A stretch of DNA of 64,000 nt, taken from contig NZ_BNBC01000009.1 in NCBI RefSeq assembly GCF_014654675.1, positions 1 to 64,000 on the forward strand, given 5' to 3'. The notes beneath the pieces are model-generated. The model saw nothing but the letters and a program-made list of their open reading frames with translations, was not told where the DNA came from and made no database searches. Position numbers and translations under genes: made by a program. This document shows, one piece after another, positions 10,608-19,322 of this stretch (positions are counted from its first letter, which is position 1; each line of letters begins with the position of its first letter). Source of the stretch: Streptomyces spiralis (GTDB taxonomy: Bacteria > Actinomycetota > Actinomycetes > Streptomycetales > Streptomycetaceae).

Positions 10608-10646
10608 CGCGGGCGTACTGCCGGACGAACGCGGGCGTACTGCCGG
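10608..10646. repeat. Two-copy 22-bp tandem repeat
   Basis: CGCGGGCGTACTGCCGG occurs at 10608-10624 and again at 10630-10646, in the gap between manB and the DUF3499 gene. No gene is encoded here. Confidence 0.6.
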
Positions 10647-10775
10647 GGCGGCTCGCAAGGAACGGTGGGACAACTCGGAAGGACCGGCGAGCCGTTGGGC
10701 CGGGCCCTCGGCCGCCTGGTGCCTCCGGCCCGCCTTGGGGGCGCGCCTCGGCTCACGCGGTGGTGAACGGTTTTG

Positions 10776-11201
10776 TCAGTTGTCCGGTGACCGGAGCACC
10801 CTCAGGTGACCGCGGCGCGCGACCTCCATCGGGTCCGCCCCGCGCGCTCCGCCGCCACCGGCCTGCGCCGCCCGCTCCTGGGGGCGGGCCGCCTCGCGCA
10901 CCGCGTTGGCAAGCGCTTCCAGGTCGTCGCCGCTGGGGCGGGCGGGCGCCGAACCGTCGAGCAGTCGTACGACCTCCCAGCCTCGAGGGGCGGTGAGGCG
11001 CTCGGAGTGCTCGGCGCACAGGTCGTAGCAGTGGGGTTCGGCGTAGGTGGCGAGCGGGCCGAGGACCGCGGTCGAGTCGGCGTAGACGTACGTCAGCGTC
11101 GCTACGGCGGGACGGCCGCAAGCGGTGCGCGAACAGCGACGTACAGGGCTCACGACGTTGGACGGTACCGCACTCTTGAGCGGGCCGCGACGACTCTCCA
11201 C
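10776..11201 (-). CDS. DUF3499-family protein
   Basis: A 141-residue soluble protein with a Cys/His-rich front end (RRCSRTACGRPA and PHCYDLCAEHSERL) that probably binds zinc. This layout matches the actinobacterial DUF3499 family, whose function is unknown. The C-terminal third is Gly/Ala/Arg-rich. The start is uncertain: the GTG at 11201 gives 141 residues, while a GTG at 11153 would start just before SPVRRCSR. Neither has a clear ribosome site. It is divergent from the metallopeptidase gene across a repeat-rich intergenic region. Confidence 0.8.
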   Translation of the reverse strand: MESRRGPLKSAVPSNVVSPVRRCSRTACGRPAVATLTYVYADSTAVLGPLATYAEPHCYDLCAEHSERLTAPRGWEVVRLLDGSAPARPSGDDLEALANAVREAARPQERAAQAGGGGARGADPMEVARRGHLRVLRSPDN

Positions 11202-11584
11202 CAGGTCACCCCACCGTGTCGTCCTGTGAAACGCCCCACACGCCCCTTCCGACTCGCCTCGCTGACCTGCACAGACGGCCGAGAAAGCGATCTTCGGCGC
11301 CCCTTGTTCCGGTCACGACTGGGTACAAACACCGTCAATCGCCTTGAGATCGGCGGTCTCGGAGAGATACGGAATCGAGCCAGGCTTGGCCGGAATCGGT
11401 ATCAAGTGACCAGTAGTCGTAACCGGTATGACCAGTCGTCGTGATCCGTGTGACCAGTCGTCGTGCCCGGTCATCGTGACCCCTGATCGTGACGCGCGAT
11501 CGCGCGGACCGCACGGTCTCCGGGATGGGTCCGGATGCCGCGCCGGGCCGGGCATGATCAGGCGGCGGGGACTACGCTTCAGCA
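11202..11584. promoter_or_regulatory. Divergent intergenic region with a 22-bp-phased repeat array
   Basis: TGACCAGTMGTCGT occurs three times at exact 22-bp steps (11407-11420, 11429-11442, 11451-11464). A palindrome GGTCATCGTGACC follows at 11469-11481, and an inverted partial copy ACGACTGG lies at 11315-11322. The region lies between the divergent DUF3499 and metallopeptidase genes, so a regulator binding a 22-bp lattice is plausible. A -10-like TACGCT at 11573-11578 is 7 bp before the start of the rightward gene, which suggests a leaderless transcript. Confidence 0.6.
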
Positions 11585-12037
11585 GTGATGGACAACCGTG
11601 TACCGCCCCGCTCCGCCGGCCCCGGGCCCCGACGACGTGATCGCCACGGCCGGGGCATGCGCGGCCCGATCGCACCGCCCCAGGTGCCGCTCGCCGCGAG
11701 CCGTGCCGAGGCGTTCGCGGACCTGGTGCAGGACTCCGTGGAGCGTCTGGAGCGGCGCTGGCCGCAGCTGGCCGACATCGACTTCCTCGTACTGGAGGTG
11801 CCGCGGCTGGACGGCCCCGGGCAGCCCTGGAGCGACGAGCCGGTGCCGCTCGGGGGCACGATGCCCGCGCAGGACGGCCGCCGGGCGCGGGTGGTCGTCT
11901 ACCGGCGGCCGGTGGAGATCCGCAGCAAGGGGCGTGACGAGCGGGCCGCCCTGGTGCACGAGATCGTGGTCGAGCAGGTGGCCGAGCTGCTCGGCCTGAC
12001 ACCGGAGACGGTGGATCCCCGGTACGGGGAGGACTGA
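11585..12037 (+). CDS. Metallopeptidase-family protein with a degenerate zincin motif
   Basis: A 150-residue protein. After a basic, disordered N-terminus (about 1-35), residues about 40-140 match the small 'minimal' zincin family conserved next to whiB in actinobacteria. The expected HExxH zinc site reads HEIVVEQ (about residues 125-131): His and Glu are present, but the second His is replaced by Glu. Catalysis is therefore doubtful. The GTG at 11585 or the ATG at 11588 could start. The -10-like TACGCT immediately upstream points to leaderless translation. Confidence 0.72.
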   Translation: MMDNRVPPRSAGPGPRRRDRHGRGMRGPIAPPQVPLAASRAEAFADLVQDSVERLERRWPQLADIDFLVLEVPRLDGPGQPWSDEPVPLGGTMPAQDGRRARVVVYRRPVEIRSKGRDERAALVHEIVVEQVAELLGLTPETVDPRYGED

Positions 12038-12110
12038 GGCGCGGGCCTGGTCGGGTCTGTGCTCAGAGGCTTCCGCTCAGGGCTCACGCCCCTCCGCCCG
12101 GGACCGGGAC

Positions 12111-13628
12111 TCAGGATCCCTGCAGCACCGACACGTCCTCGTCCGCATGCGGCACCGACACCGTCCCCCGGTCGTCGGGCAGGGTCTGGACCGTGAACCC
12201 TGGAATGCCTTCCTCCGTGGCGGTCAGGGTGCGCGCCCCGTACACCGGGCCGCCGGAGAGGTGCTCCACCGTCAGGGCGTAGGTGCCCTTCAGTCCGGAC
12301 GGGACGGGTGGGGCGATGTCCTGGGTCGTGCCCGCCTTGATCGTGTACGTCTTCGTCACCGCCGTACCGCCCTCGCTGCCCGCCGATGCCGTGACCTTGA
12401 CCTGGGCGGTGGCCGTGGGGGCCGTCAGGGAGAGCGTCGAGCCCTTCTCGCTGTTGTCGGCGGACGTGGCGCGCGCGGCGACGGGACCGGTCGCGGGGAT
12501 GAACGCCGTCTCCTGCTTGCCGCCCTTGCCGCGTGTCACCCGCAGTGCGGCGACCACCGGCACGGACGGGGAGCTCTGGGTCAGCATCAGCGAGCCGGCC
12601 TCCCCGCGGGTGAGGTCGCCCAGGTCGACGGCGGTCGTCATCCCGCCCTTGACGTGCACGGTGTCGTGGCCCGCGGGCGTGATCAGCCCGGACGGCGAGG
12701 CCAGTCTCACCTTCAGGTCGGTGTCGGCGTCGGCGGGGGTGAAGGCGATCAGCCGGACGGAGGTGGCGTCCTTGGGGATGCCGGGCAGGACGAGGCTGTC
12801 CGCCGGGTCCGCGGCCGCCGCCAGCCAGTCCCCGCCGAGCTTGTCGTCCAGGGCCTGCACCGCCGCGCCGACCCGGCCGCTGCGCACGCTCACGTGCACC
12901 GTGAGGTCCTCCTGCGGCGCGTCGGCGAGCGTGGACAGCAGGACGGGCTCGCTGGAGTGCGGTGCGACGGTGATGCCCTCCGCCACCGCTGACTTCACGG
13001 CGCCGTCCTTGCCGTAGAGCTCGATGTCGACGACCGCGGCGGAGTCGTCCGGGTTGGTCAGGTGGACGTAGTCGGAGCGGTCGGCCGCGGTGCTGGCGCC
13101 GGGGAACCAGAACTCGGTGTCCGGGGCGGTGCAGTCCACGCCCAGCAGGCCGCGGCCGGTGCCCGCGGCGACCTCGGTGGTCTGCTGCATGGTCCAGCCG
13201 GGTGCGAACCTGCCCTCGGCGGTGCCGATCAGTGCGGGCGCGTCCCCGCCCGAGGTGTCGCCGGTGACCGGCTTGCCGGGCTCCTTCGGTTCCAGGACCG
13301 GCTTGGCGGCCTTCTTCTTGTCGTCCTTCTTGCCGTCGTTCTTGCCCTTGTCGCCCGTCGTGGCCGACTCCTCGTCGGCGGAGCGGAGTTGGGCCTTGCC
13401 GTCGCCGTCCGTGCCCTGGGTCACGGGGGTGAAGGACGTGTACGAGGTGTCGGCGATGTCGGAGCTGCTCGGGGACGGGCAGACCAGGGTGGTGCGCTCG
13501 ACGGGCAGCCGGGCGGCCGCCTTGGCGCTGCCGGCGCCCGCCGCGTCCGGTGTGTCCAGCGCGGCGAATCCGGTGACGGCGGCGAGCGCGGCCACGCCGG
13601 CGATCAGGGACAGGGTCGTGCGGTTCAC
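12111..13628 (-). CDS. Secreted/anchored DUF5719-family protein
   Basis: A 505-residue protein with an N-terminal hydrophobic segment (TTLSLIAGVAALAAVTGFAAL, about 4-24) that acts as a signal peptide or anchor. It is followed by a Lys/Asp-rich low-complexity stretch (about 95-120) and a long beta-rich extracellular part with HVKGG- and TVAPHSSEPV-type segments. The family is typical of actinobacteria and has no known function. Its start overlaps the end of the giant glycosyltransferase gene by 4 bp (ATGA), so the two are translationally coupled and probably work together in envelope glycan assembly. Confidence 0.8.
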   Translation of the reverse strand: MNRTTLSLIAGVAALAAVTGFAALDTPDAAGAGSAKAAARLPVERTTLVCPSPSSSDIADTSYTSFTPVTQGTDGDGKAQLRSADEESATTGDKGKNDGKKDDKKKAAKPVLEPKEPGKPVTGDTSGGDAPALIGTAEGRFAPGWTMQQTTEVAAGTGRGLLGVDCTAPDTEFWFPGASTAADRSDYVHLTNPDDSAAVVDIELYGKDGAVKSAVAEGITVAPHSSEPVLLSTLADAPQEDLTVHVSVRSGRVGAAVQALDDKLGGDWLAAAADPADSLVLPGIPKDATSVRLIAFTPADADTDLKVRLASPSGLITPAGHDTVHVKGGMTTAVDLGDLTRGEAGSLMLTQSSPSVPVVAALRVTRGKGGKQETAFIPATGPVAARATSADNSEKGSTLSLTAPTATAQVKVTASAGSEGGTAVTKTYTIKAGTTQDIAPPVPSGLKGTYALTVEHLSGGPVYGARTLTATEEGIPGFTVQTLPDDRGTVSVPHADEDVSVLQGS

Positions 13629-16600
13629 TGCTGGCTCCCGTCGGGGCGCTCACTGCCGATGCCGTGCGCGTGGTCCTGCGCGTGCTGCTGTGCCGGGTCG
13701 TACGGCTCCTCGTAGCCCTGGTGGTAGGCCGTCGGGTCGTAGGAGGCCGTCGGCGTCTGCCCGCCGTAGGCGTACGGGTCGTACTGGCCGCCCTGGTAGG
13801 GGTCGGCCTGGCCGCCCTGGTAGGGGTCGTCGTAGGCGCCCGCCGGGTACTGCTGGGACTGGGCGGGGGCGGTCTGGTACTGGTCGCCGCCGTGGGCGCC
13901 GTACTCGGTCGCGGCTCCCGCTCCGGGGGCACCGGCGCCGGCGTAGGCGGTGGTGTCCCAGTCGCCGTAGGGCTGCTGGTGCGGTACGGCGGCGGGAGCC
14001 TCCTCCGGAGGAGGAGGCAGGGTGGCCTGGCCCGGTGGCTGTTCCTGGGCGGCCTCCTCGGCCTCCGCCTGGGCGCGCAGCCGGCGGGCCCGTCGGCCCT
14101 CGCCGCTGATCGCCTGGGCGGGAACGGGCTGCTCCTCGGGCAGGTCGTCGTCGATGTCGCGGCGCCGGCCGGGCAGGGCCAGGACGACGAGGACGACGGC
14201 GAGCAGGCCCTGGGCCCACAGCCAGGCGGTGTGGCCGATCGGGTCGTCGAAGGTGACGTCGAGCTTTCCGCCGGAGGCGGGGAGCTGGAAGCCCTGGGCC
14301 CAGCCGTCCAGGGTGGTGCGGGTGAGCGGCTTGCCGTCCAGGGTGGCCGTCCAGCCCGGGTCGGCGGCGTCGGCCAACCGCAGGACGCGGCCCGCGGAAC
14401 CGGCCGGGACCGTGGTGTGGATCTCGACGGGTCCGGCGGCGACGGGCTGCGCCGCGCCGGTCCCGGCGGCCGCCCCCGAGTCCTGGCCCGAGCCGGAGTC
14501 CGGGCCGGAGGCGGGCACGATGGCGGCGCGCGAGACCTCCTGGTCCACGCGCCACAGGGCACTGCCGTCCTGCTGGCTCAGCCGGCTCAGACCCGGGGTG
14601 GAGTCCAGGACGCGGCTGACCTCGCGGGGCGCGCCCTTGTGGACGAGGACGTAGCGCACGGCGAAGCCGCCGAGCTGGTCGGCCTGGTCGGCGCCGGAAC
14701 CGGCGACCAGGTTGGCGACGACCTTGTCGAGCCTGCTGTTGCCGCCGTCCGCCGCGGCCAGTTCGGCGTCGCCCATCCGGACCCCGGAGCCGCGCACGAG
14801 CATGTAGCCGACGTGGGCGGCGGAGTCGCTGTCGATCACCAGGGTGCGGGCCTGGTCGCGGGTGCTGCTCTCCTCGGCGACGAACGCGGGCACCTGCGCC
14901 ACGTCGCGCCGCTCCAGCGGGCCGTCGGCGCCGCGGATCATCCAGCCGGCGACGACGAGGAGCGGACCCGCGGCCGAGGCGAAGGCGACGAGTGCGGCGA
15001 CCGGCTGGCGCCAGCCGAAGCTCTGCTCGGCCACGCGCGCGCGTGCCCCGTCGGCGCCGAGCACGGCGGCGGCCAGCAGGGCGATGCCCTCGACCAGGGT
15101 GGCGGGGCCGGCCCAGGCGGAGTCGTTGGACAGGACCGCGAAGACGAGCGCCACCAGGGCGACCGCCCAGGCGGTCCAGATGGCGAACTGGCGCTCCGAG
15201 CGCAGCAGGGCGGCCAGCGCGGCCAGGACGATGCCGATCAGCATCAGCCCGTGCACCGTGCCCGGACCGCCCGGGGAGGCGCCCAGCAGGTCGAGGGCGG
15301 AGGCGGCCGAGGAGCCGTACTCCAGTCCGGCCTCCTTGAAGAAGCCGAACGGCAGCAGCGACAGCGACCAGGGCGCGAGGACGAGCAGCGGGGTGCCCAA
15401 CTGGGCCAGGAAACGCAGTGCGTGGGCGACGATGTCGCCGCGGCGCACGGCCAGCACGCCGACGCCGAGGACGAGGGCGAGGGGCCAGACGATGGGTGCG
15501 AAGGCGGTGGCGACGGTCAGCAGCAGCGCGTACGCCCAGGTGGCGCGCCAGCTGCCACGGGCGCCGGAGGTGCGGGCCAGGCCGCTCGCCGCGATGCCCG
15601 CGCGGGCGATGAGCGGCAGCAGCACGGCCAGTACGGCGGTGCCGATCCGGCCGCCGGCCAGCGCGCCGGTGGTGGCGGGCAGGAAGGCGTAGGCGACGGA
15701 GGCCCAGGCGCGCAGCAGCCGCGAGGGGACGAGCGGGCGGGAGGCGAAGTACGCGGTGAACCCGGCCAGCGGCACCGAGCCGATCAGCAGGACCGTGACC
15801 GCCAGGCCGGTCGAGCCGAGCAGCACGGAGGCCAGCATCGCCACCAGCGCCAGGTACGGCGGCGCGGACGGGGTGCCGCCGGTGCCGACCGGGTGCCAGG
15901 AGTCCAGGTAGCGCGACCACAGCTCCGAGGAGTCGGCCGGGGCGGGCAGCAGGGCGCCGCCCGCGAGCGCGCCCCCGCCGAGCAGGTTCCGGCAGGCGGC
16001 GAGGGTGACGAGCAGCAGCACCAGGAAGAGCACGGGGCCGGGTTTGCGGGCGATCCTCTTGAGCCGGGCGAACTGCTCGACCTCCAGGAAGTCCGCGTCG
16101 TCGCCGCCGGGCCCGGACTCGATCGCGCCGCCGTGCCGGCCGGCCGAGGAGACCTCGGGGTCGGAGCGGCCGACGAGGTTGCTCGCGACCTGTTCGACGG
16201 TGGCGCGGATCGTCGCTCCGGGCGGCGGGAACAGGGCTCTCAGCTCACCCTTGTCGATCTGCGGCCTGCCGCGCCTGCGCCGGCCGGCGACGATCCGCTC
16301 GGGCCGCAGCAGCGTGCTCATCAGGCCGCGGATCTCGTCGACGGCCTGTCCGGGGACCTTGCCGACGAGGTAGGCGAGGGTGCGCAGCAGGGTGCCGAGG
16401 ACGAGGCGCAGCAGCACCCAGGGCAGCACGGCGGTACGGGCGTTGACGAGGAGGGTGTAGACGGCGCCCGCCTTGTCGACCTTGTGCGGGGAGGCGGAGG
16501 TGCGGCCGACGCAGTCGACGGTGCGGCGCTCGCGGGAAGCCGCCTCGGCGTGCCGTACGACGGCGTCGGGGGCTACGAGGACGCGGTGGCCGGCGGCGTG

Positions 16601-17440
16601 GGCGCGCCAGCACAGGTCGACGTCGTCGCGCATCAGGGGCAGGCGTCGGTCGAACCCGCCGAGCTGTTCGAAGATGTCACGCCGGATCAGCATTCCGGCG
16701 CTGGAGACCGACAGCACGGTCCGGACGTGGTCGTGCTGGCCCTGGTCCTGTTCGCGGCGGTCCAGTCCGGTCCAACGGCGGCCCGAGTTGGCGATGGTGA
16801 CGCCCACTTCGAGCAGCTGGCGGCGGTCGTACCAGCCACGCAGCTTGGGGCCGACCACCGCCACGTCGTCGCGGCCCAGTTCGTACTCGTTGTCGACGAC
16901 GCGCAACAGCTCGGCCAGGGCGTCGGGTTCGGGGGCGCAGTCGTCGTGCAGCAGCCAGAGCCACTGCACCGGTTCGCCGTGGGGGAGTTCGGGCAGGTCG
17001 TAGGCGTCGTCGCGCCAGGTGCGCGTGACGGGGTCCCAGCCGCTGGGGCGCTTGAGGTACGGCAGTTCGTCCGGGGTGAGGAGCGGGGCGGTGCGGGTGG
17101 CCTCGTCGACGGCCTGGCCGAAGCCGGTGCGCCGGGCGAGGTGCAGCACGCGGTCGGCGCCGAGGGCGTCGGTGAGCACCTGGGCCGAGGTGTCCGCGCT
17201 GCCGGTGTCGGCGGCCACGGCGTACTGCACGGGGCGTTCCTGGCCGAGCAGGCCGGCGAGCGCGTCGGGCAGCCAGCGGGCGCCGTCGTGGGAGACGAGG
17301 ACGGCGGTGACGACGTGCCGTGGGAACTCCGGCGGGCGGTTCGGGTCGGACTGCGGTGCGAACTGCGTCGCGTGCGCGGGGTCCGACGGCGCTGCGGCGG
17401 CGACGTCGTAGTGGGCTGCCGTATGGCTGTGCACGGACAT
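13625..17440 (-). CDS. Giant membrane glycosyltransferase (family 2)
   Basis: A 1271-residue protein. Residues about 45-310 are a GT-A family 2 catalytic domain: VVTAVLVSHDGARWLPDAL at the start, LLHDDCAPEPDAL as the Asp-containing metal site, and LMRDDVDLCWRAHAAGHR as the ED/DxD-like acceptor site. Helices begin near 350, and about twelve more hydrophobic segments lie between roughly 500 and 850. An extracytoplasmic domain follows, then a last helix near 1085-1110. The C-terminal 150 residues are low complexity, rich in Tyr, Gln, Gly and Pro (repeated DPYQGGQ). ATG at 17440 is chosen as the first in-frame ATG before the conserved domain. It is coupled to the DUF5719 gene. The product is unknown but presumably a wall polysaccharide. 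Confidence 0.85.
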   Translation of the reverse strand: MSVHSHTAAHYDVAAAAPSDPAHATQFAPQSDPNRPPEFPRHVVTAVLVSHDGARWLPDALAGLLGQERPVQYAVAADTGSADTSAQVLTDALGADRVLHLARRTGFGQAVDEATRTAPLLTPDELPYLKRPSGWDPVTRTWRDDAYDLPELPHGEPVQWLWLLHDDCAPEPDALAELLRVVDNEYELGRDDVAVVGPKLRGWYDRRQLLEVGVTIANSGRRWTGLDRREQDQGQHDHVRTVLSVSSAGMLIRRDIFEQLGGFDRRLPLMRDDVDLCWRAHAAGHRVLVAPDAVVRHAEAASRERRTVDCVGRTSASPHKVDKAGAVYTLLVNARTAVLPWVLLRLVLGTLLRTLAYLVGKVPGQAVDEIRGLMSTLLRPERIVAGRRRRGRPQIDKGELRALFPPPGATIRATVEQVASNLVGRSDPEVSSAGRHGGAIESGPGGDDADFLEVEQFARLKRIARKPGPVLFLVLLLVTLAACRNLLGGGALAGGALLPAPADSSELWSRYLDSWHPVGTGGTPSAPPYLALVAMLASVLLGSTGLAVTVLLIGSVPLAGFTAYFASRPLVPSRLLRAWASVAYAFLPATTGALAGGRIGTAVLAVLLPLIARAGIAASGLARTSGARGSWRATWAYALLLTVATAFAPIVWPLALVLGVGVLAVRRGDIVAHALRFLAQLGTPLLVLAPWSLSLLPFGFFKEAGLEYGSSAASALDLLGASPGGPGTVHGLMLIGIVLAALAALLRSERQFAIWTAWAVALVALVFAVLSNDSAWAGPATLVEGIALLAAAVLGADGARARVAEQSFGWRQPVAALVAFASAAGPLLVVAGWMIRGADGPLERRDVAQVPAFVAEESSTRDQARTLVIDSDSAAHVGYMLVRGSGVRMGDAELAAADGGNSRLDKVVANLVAGSGADQADQLGGFAVRYVLVHKGAPREVSRVLDSTPGLSRLSQQDGSALWRVDQEVSRAAIVPASGPDSGSGQDSGAAAGTGAAQPVAAGPVEIHTTVPAGSAGRVLRLADAADPGWTATLDGKPLTRTTLDGWAQGFQLPASGGKLDVTFDDPIGHTAWLWAQGLLAVVLVVLALPGRRRDIDDDLPEEQPVPAQAISGEGRRARRLRAQAEAEEAAQEQPPGQATLPPPPEEAPAAVPHQQPYGDWDTTAYAGAGAPGAGAATEYGAHGGDQYQTAPAQSQQYPAGAYDDPYQGGQADPYQGGQYDPYAYGGQTPTASYDPTAYHQGYEEPYDPAQQHAQDHAHGIGSERPDGSQQ

Positions 17441-17669
17441 CGAGATACACGGCCCCGGTTCGGTGGACTGCGGTGGACGCCTGTGCCCCCTGTGGGCAGC
17501 GGGGCGTCTCGGACGAGCGACCACACTACTGGCTGGCCATGACGGCGGCCCGCCGCCTGTGGATAACCCACCTGCGACGGGCCGTTCGTGACGTTTGTGT
17601 GGGGTATGTACGCGTACGTCCGCGGTCGGACGGTGACCGGGCAGCGACCGGACGGCGGCCGACGTTCCG

Positions 17670-17933
17670 TCAGACCGCGGCCTTCTTCAGCCGGCGCCGC
17701 TCACGCTCGGACAGGCCGCCCCAGATGCCGAAGCGCTCGTCGTTGGCGAGGGCGTACTCGAGGCACTCGGAGCGGACCTCGCAGGCGAGGCAGACCTTCT
17801 TGGCCTCGCGGGTGGAGCCGCCCTTCTCGGGGAAGAAGGACTCGGGGTCGGTCTGGGCGCACAGCGCGCGCTCCTGCCAGCCGAGTTCCTCGTCCGCGTC
17901 GTCGACCAGCAGTTGCTGCACCAGCTCGGTCAT
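17670..17933 (-). CDS. whiB: WhiB, iron-sulfur sporulation regulator
   Basis: An 87-residue Wbl protein. The four cluster-binding cysteines are Cys25, Cys48, Cys51 and Cys57 (C-x22-C-x2-C-x5-C). They are followed by the turn motif GIWGG (69-73) and a basic tail RERRRLKK that contacts DNA. The sequence looks the same as the Streptomyces WhiB I remember, which works with WhiA to commit aerial hyphae to sporulation septation. It lies between the glycosyltransferase and the cysteine-dioxygenase-like gene and next to the F420 genes, as whiB2 does in mycobacteria. A consensus-like promoter lies upstream. Confidence 0.95.
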   Translation of the reverse strand: MTELVQQLLVDDADEELGWQERALCAQTDPESFFPEKGGSTREAKKVCLACEVRSECLEYALANDERFGIWGGLSERERRRLKKAAV

Positions 17934-18616
17934 GTGCGCCCCTCGTCTGTCTTTCGCGTCCCCGTGATGTAGCCGTTACCGATCTCGGCTGAACGACACG
18001 AGTGAAATTACAAGTGTGCTGCTCCGGGCGAGTCAAGCCGAGATCTGCTATTGGGTCCCTTATTCACTCTGCGGAACCAAGGCCATGCGGAAAGTGTTCA
18101 AATCGGCATAAACCTTGACACACAGCCGAGGCCCCGAAGACCCGTCGCCCCGCGCGGAGCCCTCACCGAGCCCCCGGAAGGAAGGACGCCCGGGCCTTCG
18201 ATCTCGTTCCGACACGCGCACCGCCGCGAACCTGATCACAGTCGGATCACGGGATCACAACGGGGCTTGCGCGCCCGGCATGTGCGCCATGTGTCCCGCC
18301 CTCCCGCTGAGCAAACCTTTCACCTGAGAGATGAACCGGATGAGGTGAAACATGTCCCACATTCCGGGCGTCGAGTTGACAGGGGTGGTGTGAACCGGTG
18401 TCCTTGTGGGCATGCTCGCGAACTCGGCACCCACCTCGACCCGCACCGCCGGGTCCCACGGTGCTGCCCGCGCTCGCTGTAGCTGTCGCTGTTCCGGCTG
18501 TTGAGCCCCCGCGCGCACGCGCGCTCCAGCCGCCGTCCGGGCCCCTTCTCATACGGCTGTACGGCCCGGCGTCCGTTCCCTCCGATCGGCCCCCACCGAG
18601 GAACCACGACACCCCC
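17934..18616. other. 683-bp intergenic region upstream of whiB
   Basis: The left part holds the whiB promoter (see separate entry), typical of developmental genes with long control regions. Plus-strand TTGACA hexamers occur at 18115-18120 and 18376-18381, but neither has a -10 at 16-19 bp. I see no gene, tRNA or strong inverted repeat here. The extent of the whiB control region, versus a leader for the rightward gene, cannot be decided by reading. Confidence 0.5.
18007..18036 (-). promoter_or_regulatory. Probable whiB promoter (TTGACT-N18-TGTAAT)
   Basis: On the minus strand TTGACT (18031-18036) is followed after 18 bp by TGTAAT (18007-18012), about 75 bp upstream of the whiB ATG. Both boxes are close to the HrdB-type consensus. 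Confidence 0.65.
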
Positions 18617-19135
18617 ATGAACAGCGACAGCGACCTCCAGATCGCCGGCGACATCCTCGAAGTCCCGCACCTGCTCCAGACCCCGCGCGAGCACCCGGCC
18701 ACCGTGGCCGAGTTCGCCGGCCTGGCCCGTTCCATCGCGGCCGACCGCACCCAGTGGGAGCACCTCGTCCGGTACGACGCCACCACCCGCTGGTACCACC
18801 GGCTGCGCACCGGTCCCGGCTACGAGGTGTGGCTGCTGTCCTGGGTGCCCGGCCAGGGCAGCGGACGACACGACCACGGCCGCTCCTCCGGTGTGCTCAC
18901 CGTCCTGGACGGCACCCTGACCGAGCACACCGGGCGGGGCACGCGCGCACTGGGCGCGGGCGCGCAGCGCGTGTTCGCACCGGGGTACGTGCACGAGGTC
19001 GTCAACGACACGCTACGGCCGGCGGTCAGCCTGCACGTCTACTTCCCGGGGCTGACCGAGATGCCCATGCACCCCACCGCGTCGTGCTCGGGGGCCGAGC
19101 CCGCGCAGCAGACGGCGGGCGCCGTCGGCGCGTAG
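18617..19135 (+). CDS. Cysteine dioxygenase-type cupin protein
   Basis: A 172-residue soluble protein. The cupin iron site is visible as GRHDHGRSS (two His) and a third His in GYVHEVVND, with SLHVYFP just after. This arrangement matches bacterial type I cysteine dioxygenases, which oxidise cysteine to cysteine sulfinate with non-haem Fe(II). The ATG at 18617 follows an ACCCCC stretch with no good ribosome site, but homology begins here. It is transcribed towards the F420 genes and away from whiB. Substrate other than cysteine (another thiol) is possible. Confidence 0.82.
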   Translation: MNSDSDLQIAGDILEVPHLLQTPREHPATVAEFAGLARSIAADRTQWEHLVRYDATTRWYHRLRTGPGYEVWLLSWVPGQGSGRHDHGRSSGVLTVLDGTLTEHTGRGTRALGAGAQRVFAPGYVHEVVNDTLRPAVSLHVYFPGLTEMPMHPTASCSGAEPAQQTAGAVGA

Positions 19136-19293
19136 GCATCCGGCGTGCAGTGGCCCGGCCGGCGCGCAGGAGTCCGGCCGAAGGGCGGGGCGCCGTGCTG
19201 CCGTACCGGTGCCGCGTCGCCGTACCTGCACCGCGATGTCGTACCCGCCTGACAGACTTTCCCGCCCGTCACCCGGCCACCACCCCTCAACGA

Positions 19294-19311
19294 GTCAGCC
19301 TGGCGGCTGAC
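19294..19311. promoter_or_regulatory. Perfect palindrome just upstream of fbiA
   Basis: GTCAGCC-TGGC-GGCTGAC is a 7-bp perfect stem or operator ending 12 bp before the fbiA ATG. No Shine-Dalgarno sequence is visible between it and the start codon. It could be an operator or an mRNA hairpin affecting initiation. Confidence 0.5.
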
Positions 19312-19322
19312 ACACTGTTTCA

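Noticed and set aside
13664..17542. Very long open frame antisense to the giant glycosyltransferase
   Set aside because: A 1292-codon frame with Gly/Arg/Gln-rich, domain-free sequence is a common artefact of high-GC coding DNA; the minus-strand gene has clear motifs.
18091..18110. TTCAAATC resembling a tRNA T-loop
   Set aside because: No acceptor, D or anticodon stems can be drawn around it, so it is chance.
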